Assembly: GCA_025766275.1 (NCBI GenBank) | Contig: JAFKAC010000059.1 | Location: 124,001-188,000 of the forward strand | Reading direction: 5' to 3' | DNA from: Lactarius indigo | Taxonomy: Eukaryota; Basidiomycota; Agaricomycetes; Russulales; Russulaceae | DNA length: 64,000 nucleotides | Shown here: piece after piece, positions 47,114 through 60,553 of the stretch | Numbering within the stretch: position 1 is the stretch's first letter | Layout: each line of letters starts with the position of its first letter | Program-made: the position numbers and the translations under genes | Notes under the pieces: model-generated | The model's input: only the letters and a program-made list of their open reading frames with translations | The model's database searches: none | What the model was told of the DNA's origin: nothing

Positions 47114-48732
47114 ATGTCTTCTTTCGAAAAGGTCGTCAAAAATGCTTGCAAACCAAAGCCTACACCGCCCAAGTCAAAGGTTAGCCTCCCACTTTCCGCA
47201 TGCACGCCAACTCACACCACCCCTCTCGGGTCAGTACGTCGACCCAATCATCGCTGCAACATGGTCGGAGGATGGCGCCATCCATGATGTCTGCAAAGCT
47301 CTTTCCCCTCGCTTTCGAGAGCCAAATTCTATCGTCAGTTTGTCTCTATGATCGAATGAAGAGTAGGACGCGCCAGTGGGCTGACGACGATTCAGGTGGT
47401 GTTCAAGGCGCTTATTGTCCTTCACACGATGGTTCGGAATGGTGCAACGGACAATGTACTTCAATACCTGTCCTCTTCGGATGTTCTACGATTGAAGAAT
47501 GTCTCGGGCGGTCAATGGGAAGGTATGGGTCATCTCTTTCTTTCACCTCCGGACTTATTCACTTCGTCCAGGTTACAACGCGCCTAAGAATCTCCAGCAT
47601 TATGCTCTATATCTCGACACGCGCATACGTTAGTACCGTGATCTAAAACATGATGCCATCCGTGTGCAGTCTGAAACGAACCGTGACATGCGTTTATCTA
47701 TGTCACTGGAAGAGGATGGGCGACTCGCTCGTAATTAGACTTTCGAGGACAGCACGCGAAAGGCACAGGGTTCTGGTGGCATCTCGAGGAGCAAGACGAT
47801 CATGGGCCGTAAGCTCCGGGTGATGACGGTAGAGAAGGGTCTGCTCAGAGAGACCAAGGTGGTCCAGTTCCATCGGTTTTACCTGGATGACCTGGGTGAT
47901 GAGCTAACGATCACGGCCCTTCGGATGCTCGTCAAGGATCCCCTCGTTCTTTTTCAGGCTGTCAATGAGGGAGTTATTAACGTGCTAGGTAAGGTTTCGA
48001 TCGGCCCTATCTGGGGTACTCCTCGCCGACGCTTCACTCCACACAGAACATTACTTTGAGATGTTACGCGTCGACGCCGAACAAGCTCTCACGATATATT
48101 GGCAATTTTGCAATCAGGCAGAGTTTGTAGTCGAGTATCTTGGCGTTGCGCAGAAACTCCAAAACTTCCTTAATGATCCCAAACCTGAAACATGTACGTT
48201 TCCCCGATCTTACTTATTGGCGCGCGGCTCATGACCTTTTTGTACAGGCCCCCGTATCTTTCATGGGAGCGTTGGAAGAGTACTTGAATGATCCTGACTT
48301 GGAGCAGAACAGGATCGAAAACAAGGTGAACAAGGACTCTGCGGATAAGGGCCTCAAGAACGGTCAGCCTAACCCGAAGAAAACAGAGAAAGGCGAGTGC
48401 GCTAACACATATTATTGGGATTACTTACTCATTTATTTCTACCCGTAGCGGCGTCATATACGTCAACGGCACCAGAAGCGGAAGGGTCTTCTAAAGGCGC
48501 ACTGAAGATGGAACGACAATCTTCAACCCGCAAGCAGGATGGTATGCGCTTTCCCATATCATTTCGTCCGCTTCTTACCCGTTTTGTTCTCAGCTTTGCG
48601 GCTGACCAGTTCCAACAGCAAGCAACGTACAACCCTTTCGATGCTGCTGGCACGCTCACATCATCTCCCTCTTGCATGGCAACAAATTGGGCAACGCTTG
48701 GGTCGCAAACGAGAAGGGCATGCGACGGTAGT
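47114..48732 (+). pseudogene. AP180/YAP180-like ANTH-domain relic (unit B)
   Basis: Same exon blocks as in unit A from MSSFEKVVKNACKPKPTPPK on. Lesions differ. An in-frame TAG at 47736-47738 (CAG in A and C) cuts RN-QTFED. The end of the KLLDxLxEC exon and its intron are missing, so VVQ runs straight into FHRFYLDDLGDE. One extra base sits near the NFLN/PNLKH joint. The 20-bp loss of A and C is absent here. The NPF-containing end (QQQATYNPFDAAGTLTSSPS) is present near 48610-48680. Confidence 0.8.
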
Positions 48733-50160
48733 TGACTGGTTTTGTGACCTGTTTCCCTCATTAATAGTCCTACAGGCTGCTATGCACGACATTAGCGAGT
48801 CGGTGAACACTCTACCAGAACTGCACTCTTCACATTGTGTAAGTCAACGCAATCCTCAACTTACACGATAATATGACAAGTTTTTTCGACACTCTTTTTA
48901 GCTGGGAGATGCGCAAGCTGGGACCCCTGTTTCCATATCTTCGCCACAGACAGCGGCAGCGCAGATGGATTGCCACGTGTTGGCAAAACCTGCACGGGGT
49001 TTGGCGTGCGCCGGTCAGGGTAATAGTTTCCCAACCCGTACAAAATTCGTACCCGTAGAGCGGGTACCTGCCGGTTTTCCAACTTGTGTATCACTCCCAA
49101 ATCCTCCCTTTTTGCCCAATTTTTGCCGGTTTCTTTATTGGATCGCCTCCATTGGACCGCCTCCACGTGGCTTAGCTGCCAAATCGGACTCATTCCCACG
49201 ATGTCGCACTACACCGCTATCGATTCTCGCACTTTCCCGATCCATTCCCATCCGAGTCTTTCCATGCATCCACCTCTCTCTTTCGTCACCGTCACTAGTA
49301 TCCCACCCTTTGTTACATCGTATCAAAGTGCATCGACGACAACGACAATGGACCACCTGTTTCCATCACACAATCACGATGACAAACGGCCCCTAGGGCA
49401 CTCGTAGACCAGCCCCGTGTCCCCGCACTTCAACGTTTCAACCGTCATTGTTTGGCGTGACAGTGACGAGGTGAGTCAGGTGACCACGACCGTGACGGCG
49501 GGGCGATGTTGACCCGTGATACAACCAGTCCGGCGGCAACAAGGCAACATCGACTACGGCAACAGGGCGATCCAGCACGACGACGCCAATCGTTGGCACT
49601 GCAGCAATGACTTCACCCCCCCTTCCCGGGCTCGTGCCCATCGTTGCCGCCATGTTCAATGCACCGGACACACTCGCGCACCATTTCATTTACTTTTCTT
49701 TGCAGCGGCTTGGCGCATTCACAGGACCTTGTCGCATTTCTTTGGGACCTGCGATACTCTGTCATTTTTACATCGTGCCGTTTTCTTTTTTTCTTCTTTT
49801 TGGATTCACATCTCGTTGTTTTCCTACCCTTACAGAATCCTACCAACCGCACGGCGTCAATAGTCGGTACTCTTGAACCTATACCATCAAGCAATCAAGT
49901 TTTATTATTGCTGTCCTCAGGACTTCAAGGTAAGTTGTCAAAGTTTGCGCTATCCCAACGACCGTGCTCGCAACTTCTACTGGCGACCTCACGACGATCA
50001 CGACTGCTACCGCGACAACGACCTCAATGACGATTACAGTTACGACTTGCGACGACAATCACGCCACGGTAATGACCGCAGTGACGGCAACAAAGGAGGT
50101 AGCAGTCACAACGAGGTGAGCGCAACCGCAATGACATGACGGTGGTAGTACATTCGTATC
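48733..50160 (+). pseudogene. Remains of a Thr-rich protein and end of unit B
   Basis: Near-copy of 36357-37785. The Thr-rich frame reads VLATSTGDLTTITTATATTT and continues to a stop at about 50117. No complete gene can be set. Confidence 0.35.
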
Positions 50161-50334
50161 AATATAACAATCGTGGTATCAATATTCGGCCGTGAACTTG
50201 GCCAGGTATAGGCCACCAATTTGTGTACGATTTTGTGTGTGCGGAGTGTCATAGCACGGGCCGGCGTTCCGGTGGGATTCGACGCGGCAACTCTGTCAAT
50301 GGCCCGCCGGTCCCATTCGCCCAGTGAATTGACG

Positions 50335-50940
50335 ATGTACACAATCTCGACTATTCTCAACTCAGAACCAGCCATAGATCTGCATATGTGGCCTCAGGCC
50401 TCAGTAGTGAACTTCTCACGGGCGATCACCAATTTCACTCCTCGCTCCATTGCGAGATCGCTCAACACCGGGATGCTCACGACAAAGGGCTCAAGAGGCT
50501 GGCAGACCGCGCTCAGGATGTAGAAAAAGAGAAGGAGAAATCGGTCGCCCTGGATTTCCTCACTCCACCGCCGTGTCGGAGCCGAGGTGCTTGCCTCTGT
50601 CGATGCGAACATCCAAACACTTTGCGCTTGCGCGGCGAACCTTCGTAAAAGTCGGTTTCTCCCGTGTCTGTCTGCACATCCACGCGCACCACCCTCTGAG
50701 GATGTCTCATGGAGTGGGAGCTGGAATGTGATACGTTGGCAATGCCCGCCAGATTCGTGCCCGCAGAGGTGTGCGCATGTGAACACGCAATGGGCTTGGT
50801 TATCGAGGGAATCGGCTCCAACCAGCTCCTGTTCCGCTATATCATCCAAATCGATGACGACTCACGCGTACTCACGTCCCGCGCACGAAGTGAACGTCGT
50901 GATCGACTTCTCATCCCAGTTTAAAGGTACGCCATATCGA
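50335..50940 (+). pseudogene. SPC25: SPC25-like relic (unit C)
   Basis: MYTISTILNSEPAIDL start, AITNFT, the shared one-base loss, EIAQHRDAHDKGLKRLADRA coiled-coil segment, VLASVDANIQTL. The globular-domain frame MEWELECDTLAMPARFVPAE..GLVIEGIGSNQLLFRY keeps CAG (50823-50825) where A and B have TAG. A later frame break before NVVIDFSSQFKG and the missing C-terminus still mark it as a pseudogene. Confidence 0.65.
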
Positions 50941-51664
50941 TTGCACCCGCTCCGTGCACGAACTGAAGATGTCGATTGTACTACGTCGACACCGCAGTTG
51001 CCGGGGGTACCACCACTACTGGATCAGTGAAACAAGTCGGGGAATGTGCATACTTTCATCAAGCGTGTATGTCAGGCGTATGTGAAACCGCTCTCGTAGA
51101 CTTGGGGTTGAGTACGAATTAGGAGACTAATGTACGGAATGTAATCAAGTGCCGAGATGCCATGACTGGCACGACACCCGCGCTGTGGGGTCCATATATG
51201 CGACCCAAGGATTAACCTGCCCAACACAAGCGAGACAAAAGGCGATGTGCGTGATGAACACACTGAGGTCCACGTGTACCCCTACGTCGTACTATTCATT
51301 GGCACTTTATTTCACGACTGGCTGGCTGAGTAACCCGACGGATCATGAGTCCTTGAATACCCCCATTCTCGTTGACTCGTGTCGCTGCGGCTCCCCCGCC
51401 ATTGACAGCACACATAACTTATCATGTCGTCCTTTGCGTTACTGTGGCACAAGGAGTGGAGAAACAGACTTTGAGGACGGGATTGGTTTGTGATGATATA
51501 ATTGGTGCGGGTCGCGCCATGCGAATCTCGCCAACGGTTCCCTCCCTAGTGCCGTACTAGGAAACCAGGTAACGCCTGCGGTTCTGTGCAACACGTGTTT
51601 AACTCAAGCCTCTACCTCAACGTCCAACACTCACTCACTCTGGCTCCAGGCACCCTTTCGAAAA

Positions 51665-54600
51665 ATGGAGTATCGGCACATCATATCAAATTCGTGCGTA
51701 AATGTCTACTCTCCCGCGACTGTCCCACCATTGAACCATTACTCCAGGTCAGGTCCCTCTGCATCGGAAATCCCTCAGCTACGCATCGAGGTGACCGGTA
51801 TGTACCTAAATCCTATAGTTGATACCCGATAACGTATTTTATAGTCCTCCGAGCTCTCAATATCAAGAAGCGGCGACTCCTGAAGAACCGGGTCTTCGTT
51901 ACTGTGACCAATCGGGAAACGACGAAGAAGACAAGGAGCGTTTCGAATAAGGGAGGGGCGGCGCAGTGGGATCAGAAACTAGATACATTGTACGATATCT
52001 GTTTTTATATTCTATGTTTACGGCTTAAAGTCCTATTCAGTTATGTACAGCCGTCATCGGATCTTGTATTGTGTCTTTACACGGAGCGATTGGTGCACAC
52101 TGATACACTTATCGGGATGCATCAGATACCGATACCTGTCGAATCACAAATTGGTTTGTCTTCATGACAATATCGCTACCAGTAGCTGAACGCCTTGTGT
52201 ATAGATATCCCTGTTGATCTTAGCACTGGCGACGGACAAGCTGGACAATCGACCCAACCGGTGATGCTCTACTTGACTATCACCGTGTCAGCGGTGCCGA
52301 ATCCCACGAATCCTATAGCAAGTGAAGTAGGCGGCTCTCCACCTACGCATCCCTCTATGACGCAAGACCCCATCAAAGGCGCCACTGCTTCCGAGCCTCT
52401 TTCACCTCCGACGGATCACGTTCCCACCGAGACTAGCGGTGCTGTGCCGTCGTTTCCTGATGTCCAGGCAGTGGTGTCACCGACGGAGGATGCTCTTCAC
52501 GATGCCGATGAAGCTATCAAGGCGATCAACACATCAGATACATGGGAAGGTGCTATTGCGAGGATCCAGTGGATGATGGATACATTTAGCGCGGCTGCGG
52601 GAGTGCGTCACTGCGCAATTACCTTTGAACTTATCGTTGACTGAGCGTACTTCCGCTGTCAGCTTCACCCATACGCACAAATGGCATGCGGCCTGCTATT
52701 AGCGATTCCCAAGGTGCGTCGATTTTCGTTATTGTAGTAAGGAAACACTGACGCCAATCCGGATGCTAGACTCTTCTAGAACAGTTTCAAAATGATGACA
52801 ATGTCCGAACACTGCTTGTAGCTGTACACGATGCATTCGATTTCGCGAACCAGGAAAACATTTTGAGATCTATAAAGCGCGAGTCCAGGCAGGCCCGAAT
52901 CCTCACGCTCATGTTGCAGCATGTCTGTAATTGCTGTGACTTGATACGATCGTATGCAAACGATTCCCAGTTCTGTAAGTATTTTTCACCCATTTCAGTG
53001 GCCGACGTAAACACGCCGTTGTCAGGGAAGCGAACGTTGAAGAATATCGGTGGCCGAGTCAACAAACAAATCGAGGACCTCCGCACCGCGCTTCTCGAAC
53101 TCCGAAGGGCCTTCTTGGACGAGGCTGCCATCACCACAGAGATAACTACGCTCCAAATTCTGGATGACGTCGGAACAATATCGGCCAAGGTTTCTAATAG
53201 GCTTGACGGGATGGTCACCCAACTGGAGTGGGTGTCCAGCCAGGTTTCAGACGTCGGTACGTAGCCCCAATAGTTTGAGGGTTGTCGATCTGATTACTGT
53301 CACAGATTTAGATGCGAAGATCAGAGAAATACCGCATGGGACAGGCTCACGCTTCGTGCCGGAGAAGGGCTGCCTTCCGGGAACCCGCACAGCCTTCTTG
53401 GACCTCATCGTTAACTGGGTGAATAATCCTGACTCGGAGCGTGGTCTTGTACTTCTTGGACAGGCGGGTACGGGAAAGTCGTCGATTGCACATGAGATCG
53501 CGCATCGCTTCGATAAGATGCACCGTCTCACGTCGTCGTTCATATTTCTGCGGAAAGAGCAATCTCAGCGCGATGCTTACAAATTCTTCACCACTCTGGC
53601 TCGCGATCTCTCCGATCGATACCCTTCTTTCAAGACCGCGCTTGGAAGAATTGTGAAGGACAACTCCTCACTTGGAGGTCGTACCCGCGACTATCCCACA
53701 CTTTTCGAATCGCTAGTCCTCCAACCGCTTGAGGGTCTCCACATCGTCGGCCCGATCCTTGTAGTCATCGATGCGTTGGACGAGAGCGGAGACACGGCTG
53801 GTAGAAATGGGTTACACGCATTCCTTGCCAAGAACTTATTCAAACTTCCATCGAACTTTCAGGTGCTTATCACGTCGAGGCCCGAGGATAGGATCCTGTC
53901 TGCATTCAATGGAGCGCCGTCGACTATTATCAAATATATGAATGACTCTGAGCTGGCAGCTGGAACGGAAGACGATATACTTACCTTCCTTCAGATGTTA
54001 CTCCCTTCGGATGCGTTCGAAGAGCACGGAGTCGCGCTGACAAGAAAGGCAGAAGGTCTGTTCCAGTGGGCGGCTGTCGCCGGTGGATTCATCCTAGATC
54101 CTCCCGAATGCTTCGGGTTCAGCAAGAAGAAGTGCATAAATCACCTTTTGAGACTGACTACAGATCGCGATGGACAAGATCCGTTGGACGAGTTATACAA
54201 GGAAGTCCTTGAAGGCTACTTCACACACCCGCAAGCTCGACTTCTATTCCGTTCTGTCGTGGGACAGCTCATCACCGCATTTGAACCCCTCTCGATCCGC
54301 TCCCTGACCACTTTGCGAAGACATGGCCTCAATGGCGGCGACGACGATGCTGATTCTGTTGTTATAATGCTCGGTCGTCTGGGCTCATTGTTGAGCAACG
54401 TTAACTCATCTGATGACGCCCTTCCTATTCTTCCTCTCCATGCATCATTTCGCGACTTCCTGACAAATAAGGAGAAGAGCGGCGATTTCTCTATTCCCAT
54501 TCGAGACGCCCACCATGAGTTGGCCCATTCATGTCTCGGTCTAGTACTTCGCGACCTCAGATTCAATATGTGCCACATTGAATCGTCATATCTTGCTAAT

Positions 54601-57132
54601 AGAGCCATTCGAGACCCTGAAGCTCGCGTCGCTAAACACATTTCGCCAGCACTATTATATGCTTGTCGTTTCTACGACGATCATTTAGAACAACTTTCAT
54701 TTGAAACCGGTCTGTTTGACAAACTGCAAGCTTTCTTTGGCGCGAAATTTCTCTTTTGGCTTGAGGCCCTAAGCTTGGTGGGCGATATGCGTCTTGTTTT
54801 GCCAGCGTTGTCATCTGTAAATGCGTGGCTAGCCTCTGGTCGAGGTGTAAGTTTGAACACTTATTCTGTGAGGCTGACGAACAACTGATGAAAACAGTCG
54901 CAACAGGTTTCTGCAGCAGAGCTAGAGAAATTGATCGCGTTCATCAACGATGCCACTGCGTTCGTGCGATACTTCGGGATAGCGATGGCAAAGAGCGCAC
55001 CGCATGTCTACATTTCTACTTTACCATTTGCGCCGACTTGTTCTCTTGTTTCGATGCATTATTCAAGCATGTTTCCTCGAGCACTGCGCGTCGAAAGTGG
55101 ACGATTATCTCATTGGCCTTCATCAGAGATGGTGATTTCGAATGTCGGAGGCTATGTCATGTCCATCGCACTCTCACCAGATGGCCAACGCATCGTCTCG
55201 GGCTCTTACGATGGAGGTATTTGCGTGTGGAATGCCACAACAGGAGAGAGAGTAGCAAGACCATTTATCGGAAACGCGGCGTCTGTTGCATTCTCGCCAG
55301 ATGGCCAGCGCTTTGCCTCAAGCATGAACGATAACGCAATTCACGTGTGGGATGCCATGACTGGAGAGATCGTTGTAGGCCCGTGTAGTGGGCACACGGA
55401 ATGGGTCACATCCGTGGCATTCTCCCCAGATGGCCAGTCCATTGTCTCTGGGTCAGCGGACCAAACAATTCGTGTATGGAAGGCTACAACAGGAGAGACA
55501 GTGGCAGGCCCACTTAGTGGGCACACAGATTGTGTCACGTCTGTAGCGTTCTCCCCAGACAGCCAGCGAATTGTCTCTGGCTCGAGAGACCAAACGATTC
55601 GTATCTGGAACTCCACCATGGGAGAGACGGTGGGAGGTCCATACAGTGGGCACACAGGTTCGGTCAACTCTGTGGCATTCTCTCCAGACGGTCGGCACGT
55701 CATCTCGGGTTCGGAAGATGAAACGATTCGTGTGTGGAGCGCTGTAACGGGAGAGACAATGGCGGGCCCGTTCAATGGACATACGAGTTCGGTCGAGTCT
55801 GTAGCGTTCTCCGCAGATGGTCGACGCATCGTCTCGGGCTCAGTCGATGGAACGATTCGCGTGTGGGATGCCATAACAGGAGCGGCAGTGGCAGGCCCAT
55901 TTAGTGGGCACACTAATTCGGTTGAATCAGTTACATTCTCATCAGATGGCCAGCGCATCATCTCAGGTTCTCGGGATGGAACCATTCGTGTGTGGAATGC
56001 CACGACTGGAGGGACGGCGGCAGGCGGATTTGATGGACACAGGGGTCGGGTCACGTGTGTAGCATTCTCACCAGATGGCAAGCGCGTTGTCTCGGGATCG
56101 GATGACTACACAATTCGTGTGTGGAATGCCATGACGGGACAACCAGTGACAAGCCCATTTATTGGGCACACGACTTTGGTCAGATCTGTGGCATTCTCCC
56201 CAGATGGTCAACGCGTTGTCTCAGGGTCGGACGATTCGACAATTCGTGTGTGGAACGCGACAACCGGAGAGACGGTGGCAGGCCCATTCAGTCCCGGAAA
56301 CTGGGCCCCCTGTATAGCGTTCTCTCCAGATGGCAAGCGCATCGTATCGTGTTTGATCGAAGGATCAATTTTTGTAAGGGATGTTACAACAGGAGAGACG
56401 GTGGCAAGTCTATCCGCTGGACACCAGTATTTGGTCACATCCATGGCATTTTCCCCAGACAGTCAGCGGATTGTCTCGGGCTCATACAATAAAACAATTT
56501 TCGTGTGGAATGCCATAACAGGAGAGATAGTGGCAGGCCCATTTAGTGGGCACACGGATGCGGTCACGTCTGCGATATTCACTCCAGATGGTCAGCGTGT
56601 CGTCTCAGGCTCGCGCGATTCAACAATCCGTGTTTGGGATGCCTTGACAGGAGAGTCAGTAGCAGGCCCATTTAGTGGGCACATAGGTTGGATCTACTCT
56701 GTGGCAATCTCCCCAGACGGCCAGTGCATTGCTTCAGGCTCGGAAGACCAGACGATTCGCATGTGGAACCCCACCACTGGAGAGAGTGTGGCAGGCCCAT
56801 ACTGTGGGCACGCAAATTCGGTCCAGTCCGTGGCGTTCTCTCCGGATGGTCAGCGCATCGTCTCATCAGCATATGGATCAATTCGTATGTTGGATGTTAC
56901 GACATGCAAGACGGAAAATACTGGACAGGTTGACTTCACTTACCGATCGAAGATAAACGAGGAAGGATGGATATGTGGTAGCAACGATGAACTGTTAATG
57001 TGGATCCCGCCGTTACATAGGGCAAATCTTCACCGGCCAGGTGACATCTGGGTTGTGGGCGAACATGAAACTCGCTTATGTCTTTCTGATTTTGCGCACG
57101 GTCATAGTTGGAGTACTTGTATTGACGCCTAG
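51665..57132 (+). CDS. NACHT-WD40 NLR-like receptor (NWD), unit C
   Basis: Exons: 51665-51693, 51748-51797, 51845-51989, 52041-52153, 52205-52602, 52663-52713, 52770-52974, 53026-53256, 53306-54846 and 54898-57132. The protein has 1665 aa, with exon lengths identical to A and B and no lesion. Domains are as in unit A, with Walker A GQAGTGKS and Walker B LVVIDALDES. The WD repeats show their own combination at the variable spots (HTEWV, HTDCV, HTSSV, HRGRV, HTTLV, HANSV; SGSRDQT, SGSEDET, SGSVDGT). Repeat 10 reads CLIEGSIFVRD, so that blade has lost the usual D and W residues. Recognition of a distinct ligand is inferred. Confidence 0.93.
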
Positions 57133-58883
57133 ATAGAAATACCACGCCGATTTGCTGTGTAATGCGCAAGGTAATGCGCCTGGCCTTCATTGGGAGATCG
57201 AACCCGAATGCGGCGGGCCGGAGTTCCGACGACTGCATTACGCCATGGTTTCTGCTCTTCTCTCCTTCTCGCTCTCCTTTACTAACGGTCATCTCGACTC
57301 ACTTGTCCGATTTATTTTTATTGTTGCTGTTGATTGCTGATTTTGGCTTCGGTTTTCGAGACTCATCTTAATACTGTTACGATTCCCCCATCCTACTTGA
57401 ATAACCCCGACTTCCTTAAGACGTGTTCATGAACGCTACTGATACCGCTTGCTGCTCGCTGTGTAAGTGCAGGACTCAGATGAGCTTCGGGAAAAATAGT
57501 TAGCGTGTGCGTGCGCCCAGCGGTCCGCCACATTGCTTTATTACTGTAACAAAAGATAACCACAGATTCAAATTTTGCATGCTGAATGCGATGTAGTTGA
57601 TCGTGTCCAGCAGGCTATCCGATGTACGGGCGTCTCGGTCTCTGGCACGAGCCAGCCAGACTACCAAGTTAGGTTACGCTTCCTGAGGTCAGTTCCTCAT
57701 GTGCTGCCTAGATCAACTCTGGAAGAGTGGGCGTCAGCGCTGGGGTCGTACGATTAATGCGTAGACATTTCGACGCGTCTTTGTTGATCTATACTTTTTG
57801 CGTGTTCGATTCTGGGATTGGATTGAATGAGCCAACAACGCGCCTGTTTTCGTCGGCTCGCATCTCTTCGTTGTCTCATGAAAAACAGAAATGCCAAAGT
57901 AGGAGGCGGGATTGCCGTTGACGTGGGTCGAAGTAGAATGAGATACCTCCATTGAGTATCGTCAACAATCGTACGGTATGGTCGGGTGCTGCCTTCCGCC
58001 CAGGCTTCCAAACTTGGCTTGGCTCTCTTCCAAGGTTGTCTACCGAATAGTAACAAAAATGGACTCTGTTAGATGAAGAGCGTATAGACGTGATGGTCAG
58101 TCCTCCGGCCTACGAGCCGATCTATCGCTTCGAGCAGTCAGCAGCGCCTGATTGCTTTCGGATCGTCGTCTTTCTTGATAATAGACAATATCATTAGCTG
58201 AAGTAGCGAAACAGTTGGTTGAACAAGACGAGAACGTGGAAGAACATGACAACCGATCAGATCCCGCGGGATCAGAATCAATTTTAAGTCTGTGGTACCT
58301 TACTAAAATAAAACGTCTGTATGCTTCACGGCCGGAGGGAAGAAAGGGTTATGCGTGACCGCCACTGTGATGAAGAGTATTGTATCAGCAATCGTATCAG
58401 CAATCCAGGCTTGGACGCGACCTCTATTGAGAAAATACCAAAAAAAAAAAAAAAGGTCGTTCGCCGAAATTATCGGTGCACCAGCCCTGCGTCTATGCAT
58501 CGCGGTAAAGTAGCTCTCGCAACACAAATCGACTTTGACAAAGTCTTTGGTAGGATTACCCTGACGCTCGCGTGTTCGAGACAACCGTGACCTGGGGAAT
58601 TAAAGATTCTCACGTTGAGTTTCACGACGTGATGACGTCGTTCACAGAGATGGGTCTTGGCAAACGCGGGTTGGGTTCACACCTGACAAAGCTCACAGAA
58701 CCGAATAACGATATCGTTGCCCGCGGTTTCGGCAAGCGACAGTGGAAGCAATTGGTAGAACAAGGGTGGATCGATGCCCATATAAGGAATGTCTTGGTCA
58801 TCGAAGAGCGTCCCGGCACTGTCCCGGCTTTCCACCTACGCCCGAGTCCGAGTCTTGGCTCGTCTTTGGACACCATTTAGCAG
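57133..58883 (+). other. Unit C spacer between NWD and the AP180-like relic
   Basis: Non-coding by eye. An A-run of 14 at about 58441-58454 replaces a shorter AAAACAAAAAAA in A and B. The conserved block TVTWGIKDSHVEFHDVMTS..NDIVARGFGKRQWKQLVEQG is best preserved here, at about 58580-58780; its origin is unknown. Confidence 0.5.
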
Positions 58884-60553
58884 ATGTCTTCTTTCGAAAA
58901 GGTCGTCAAAAATGCTTGCAAACCAAAGCCTACACCGCCCAAGTCAAAGGTTAGCCTCCTACTTTCTGCATGCACGCCAACTCACACACCCCTCTCGGGT
59001 CAGTACGTCGACCCAATCATCGCTGCAACATGGTCGGAGGATGGCGCCATCCACGATGTCTGCAAAGCTCTTTCCCCTCGCTTTCGAGAGCCAAATTCTA
59101 TCGTCAGTTTGTCTCTATGATCGAATGAAGAGTAGGACGCGCCAGTGGGCTGACGACGATCCAGGTGGTGTTCAAGGCGCTTATTGTCCTTCACACGATG
59201 GTTCGGAATGGTGCAACGGACAATGTACTTCAATACCTGTCCTCTTCGGATGTTCTACGATTGAAGAATGTCTCTGGCGGTCAATGGGAAGGTACGGGTC
59301 ATATCTTCCTTTCATCTCCGGACTTACTCACTTTGACCAGGTTACAACGCGCCTAAGAATCTCCAGCATTATGCTCTATATCTCGACACGCGCATACGTT
59401 CGTACCGTGACCTAAAACATGATGCCATCCGTGTCCAGTCTGAAACGAACCGTGACATGCGTTTATCTATGTCACTGGAAGAGGACGGGCGACTCGCTCG
59501 TAATCAGACTTTCGAGGATAGCACGCGAAAGGCACAGGCTTCTGGGGGCATCTCGAGGAGCAAGACGATCATGGGCCGTAAGCTCCGGGTGATGACGGTA
59601 GAGAAGGGCTTGCTGAGAGAGACCCAGGTGGTCCAGAAGCTGTTGGATGCGCTTATAGAGTGTAGAGTAAGCTCCGACTTTTTCCTCTACTTCTTCAGCT
59701 CACGTTATTCCCCTCAGTTCTACCTGGATGACCTGGGTGATGAGCTAACGATCACGGCCCTTCGGATGCTCGTCAAGGATCTCCTCGTTCTTTTCCAGGC
59801 TGTCAATGAGGGAGTTATCAACGTACTAGGTAAGGTTCCGATCAGTCCTATCCGGGGTACTCCTTGCCGACGCTTCACTCCGTCCAGAACATTACTTTGA
59901 GATGTCACACGTTGACGCCGAACAAGCTCTTACGATATATCGGCATTTTTGCAAGCCAGCAGAGTTTGTAGTCGAGTATCTTGGCATCGCAAAGAAACTC
60001 CAAACCTGAAACATGTATGTTTCCCCGATCTTACTTATTAGCGTGCGGCTCATGACCTTTTCGTACAGGTCCCTGTATCTTTCGTGGGGGACTTGGAGGA
60101 GTACTTGAACGATCTTAACTTGGAGCAGAACAGGATCGAATACAAGGCCAGCAAGGACTCCGCGGATAAGGGCCTCAAGAACGGTCGGCCTAACCTGAAG
60201 AAAGCAGAGAAAGGCGAGTGCGCTAACACAAATTATTGGGATTACTTACTCATTTATTTCTACCCGTAGCGGCGTCATCCACGTCGACGGCACCAGAAGC
60301 GGAAGGGTCTTCTAAAGGCGCACCAAAGATGGAACGACAATCTTCAACCTGCAAACTGGATAGTATGCACTTTTCCCATATCATTTCATCCGCATCTTAC
60401 TCGTTTTGTTCTCAGCCCTGCGGCTGACCATTTCCAACAGCAAGTAACGTACAACCCTTTCGATGCTGCTGGCACGCTCGCGTCATCTCCCACTTGCATG
60501 GCAACAAATTGGGCAACGCCCGGGTCGCGAACGAGAAGGGCATGCAGCGGTAG
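58884..60553 (+). pseudogene. AP180/YAP180-like ANTH-domain relic (unit C)
   Basis: Least damaged of the three. All ANTH exons up to HYFEMSHVDAEQALTIYRHF..EFVVEYLGIAKKLQ join in frame. The same 20-bp loss as in unit A then gives TGA at 60007-60009. Distal exons (PVSFVGDLEEYLNDLNLEQN and the NPF block near 60440) remain readable but out of frame. A truncated ANTH protein could in principle still be made. Confidence 0.8.

Larger units (their letters stand above)
37786..50160 (+). repeat. Tandem NLR array, unit B
   Basis: Second unit of about 12.4 kb, same order as unit A. Specific to B: a 0.68-kb insert at 39020-39694 and loss of about 90 bp just after the NWD stop. Confidence 0.9.

Noticed and set aside
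55341..56081. Long minus-strand frame of 246 codons inside the unit C NWD gene
   Set aside because: It is the antisense of the WD40 repeats. The periodic repeat keeps the opposite strand open, and similar shadows occur at 31122-31763 and 44202-44525. It has no motif of its own.
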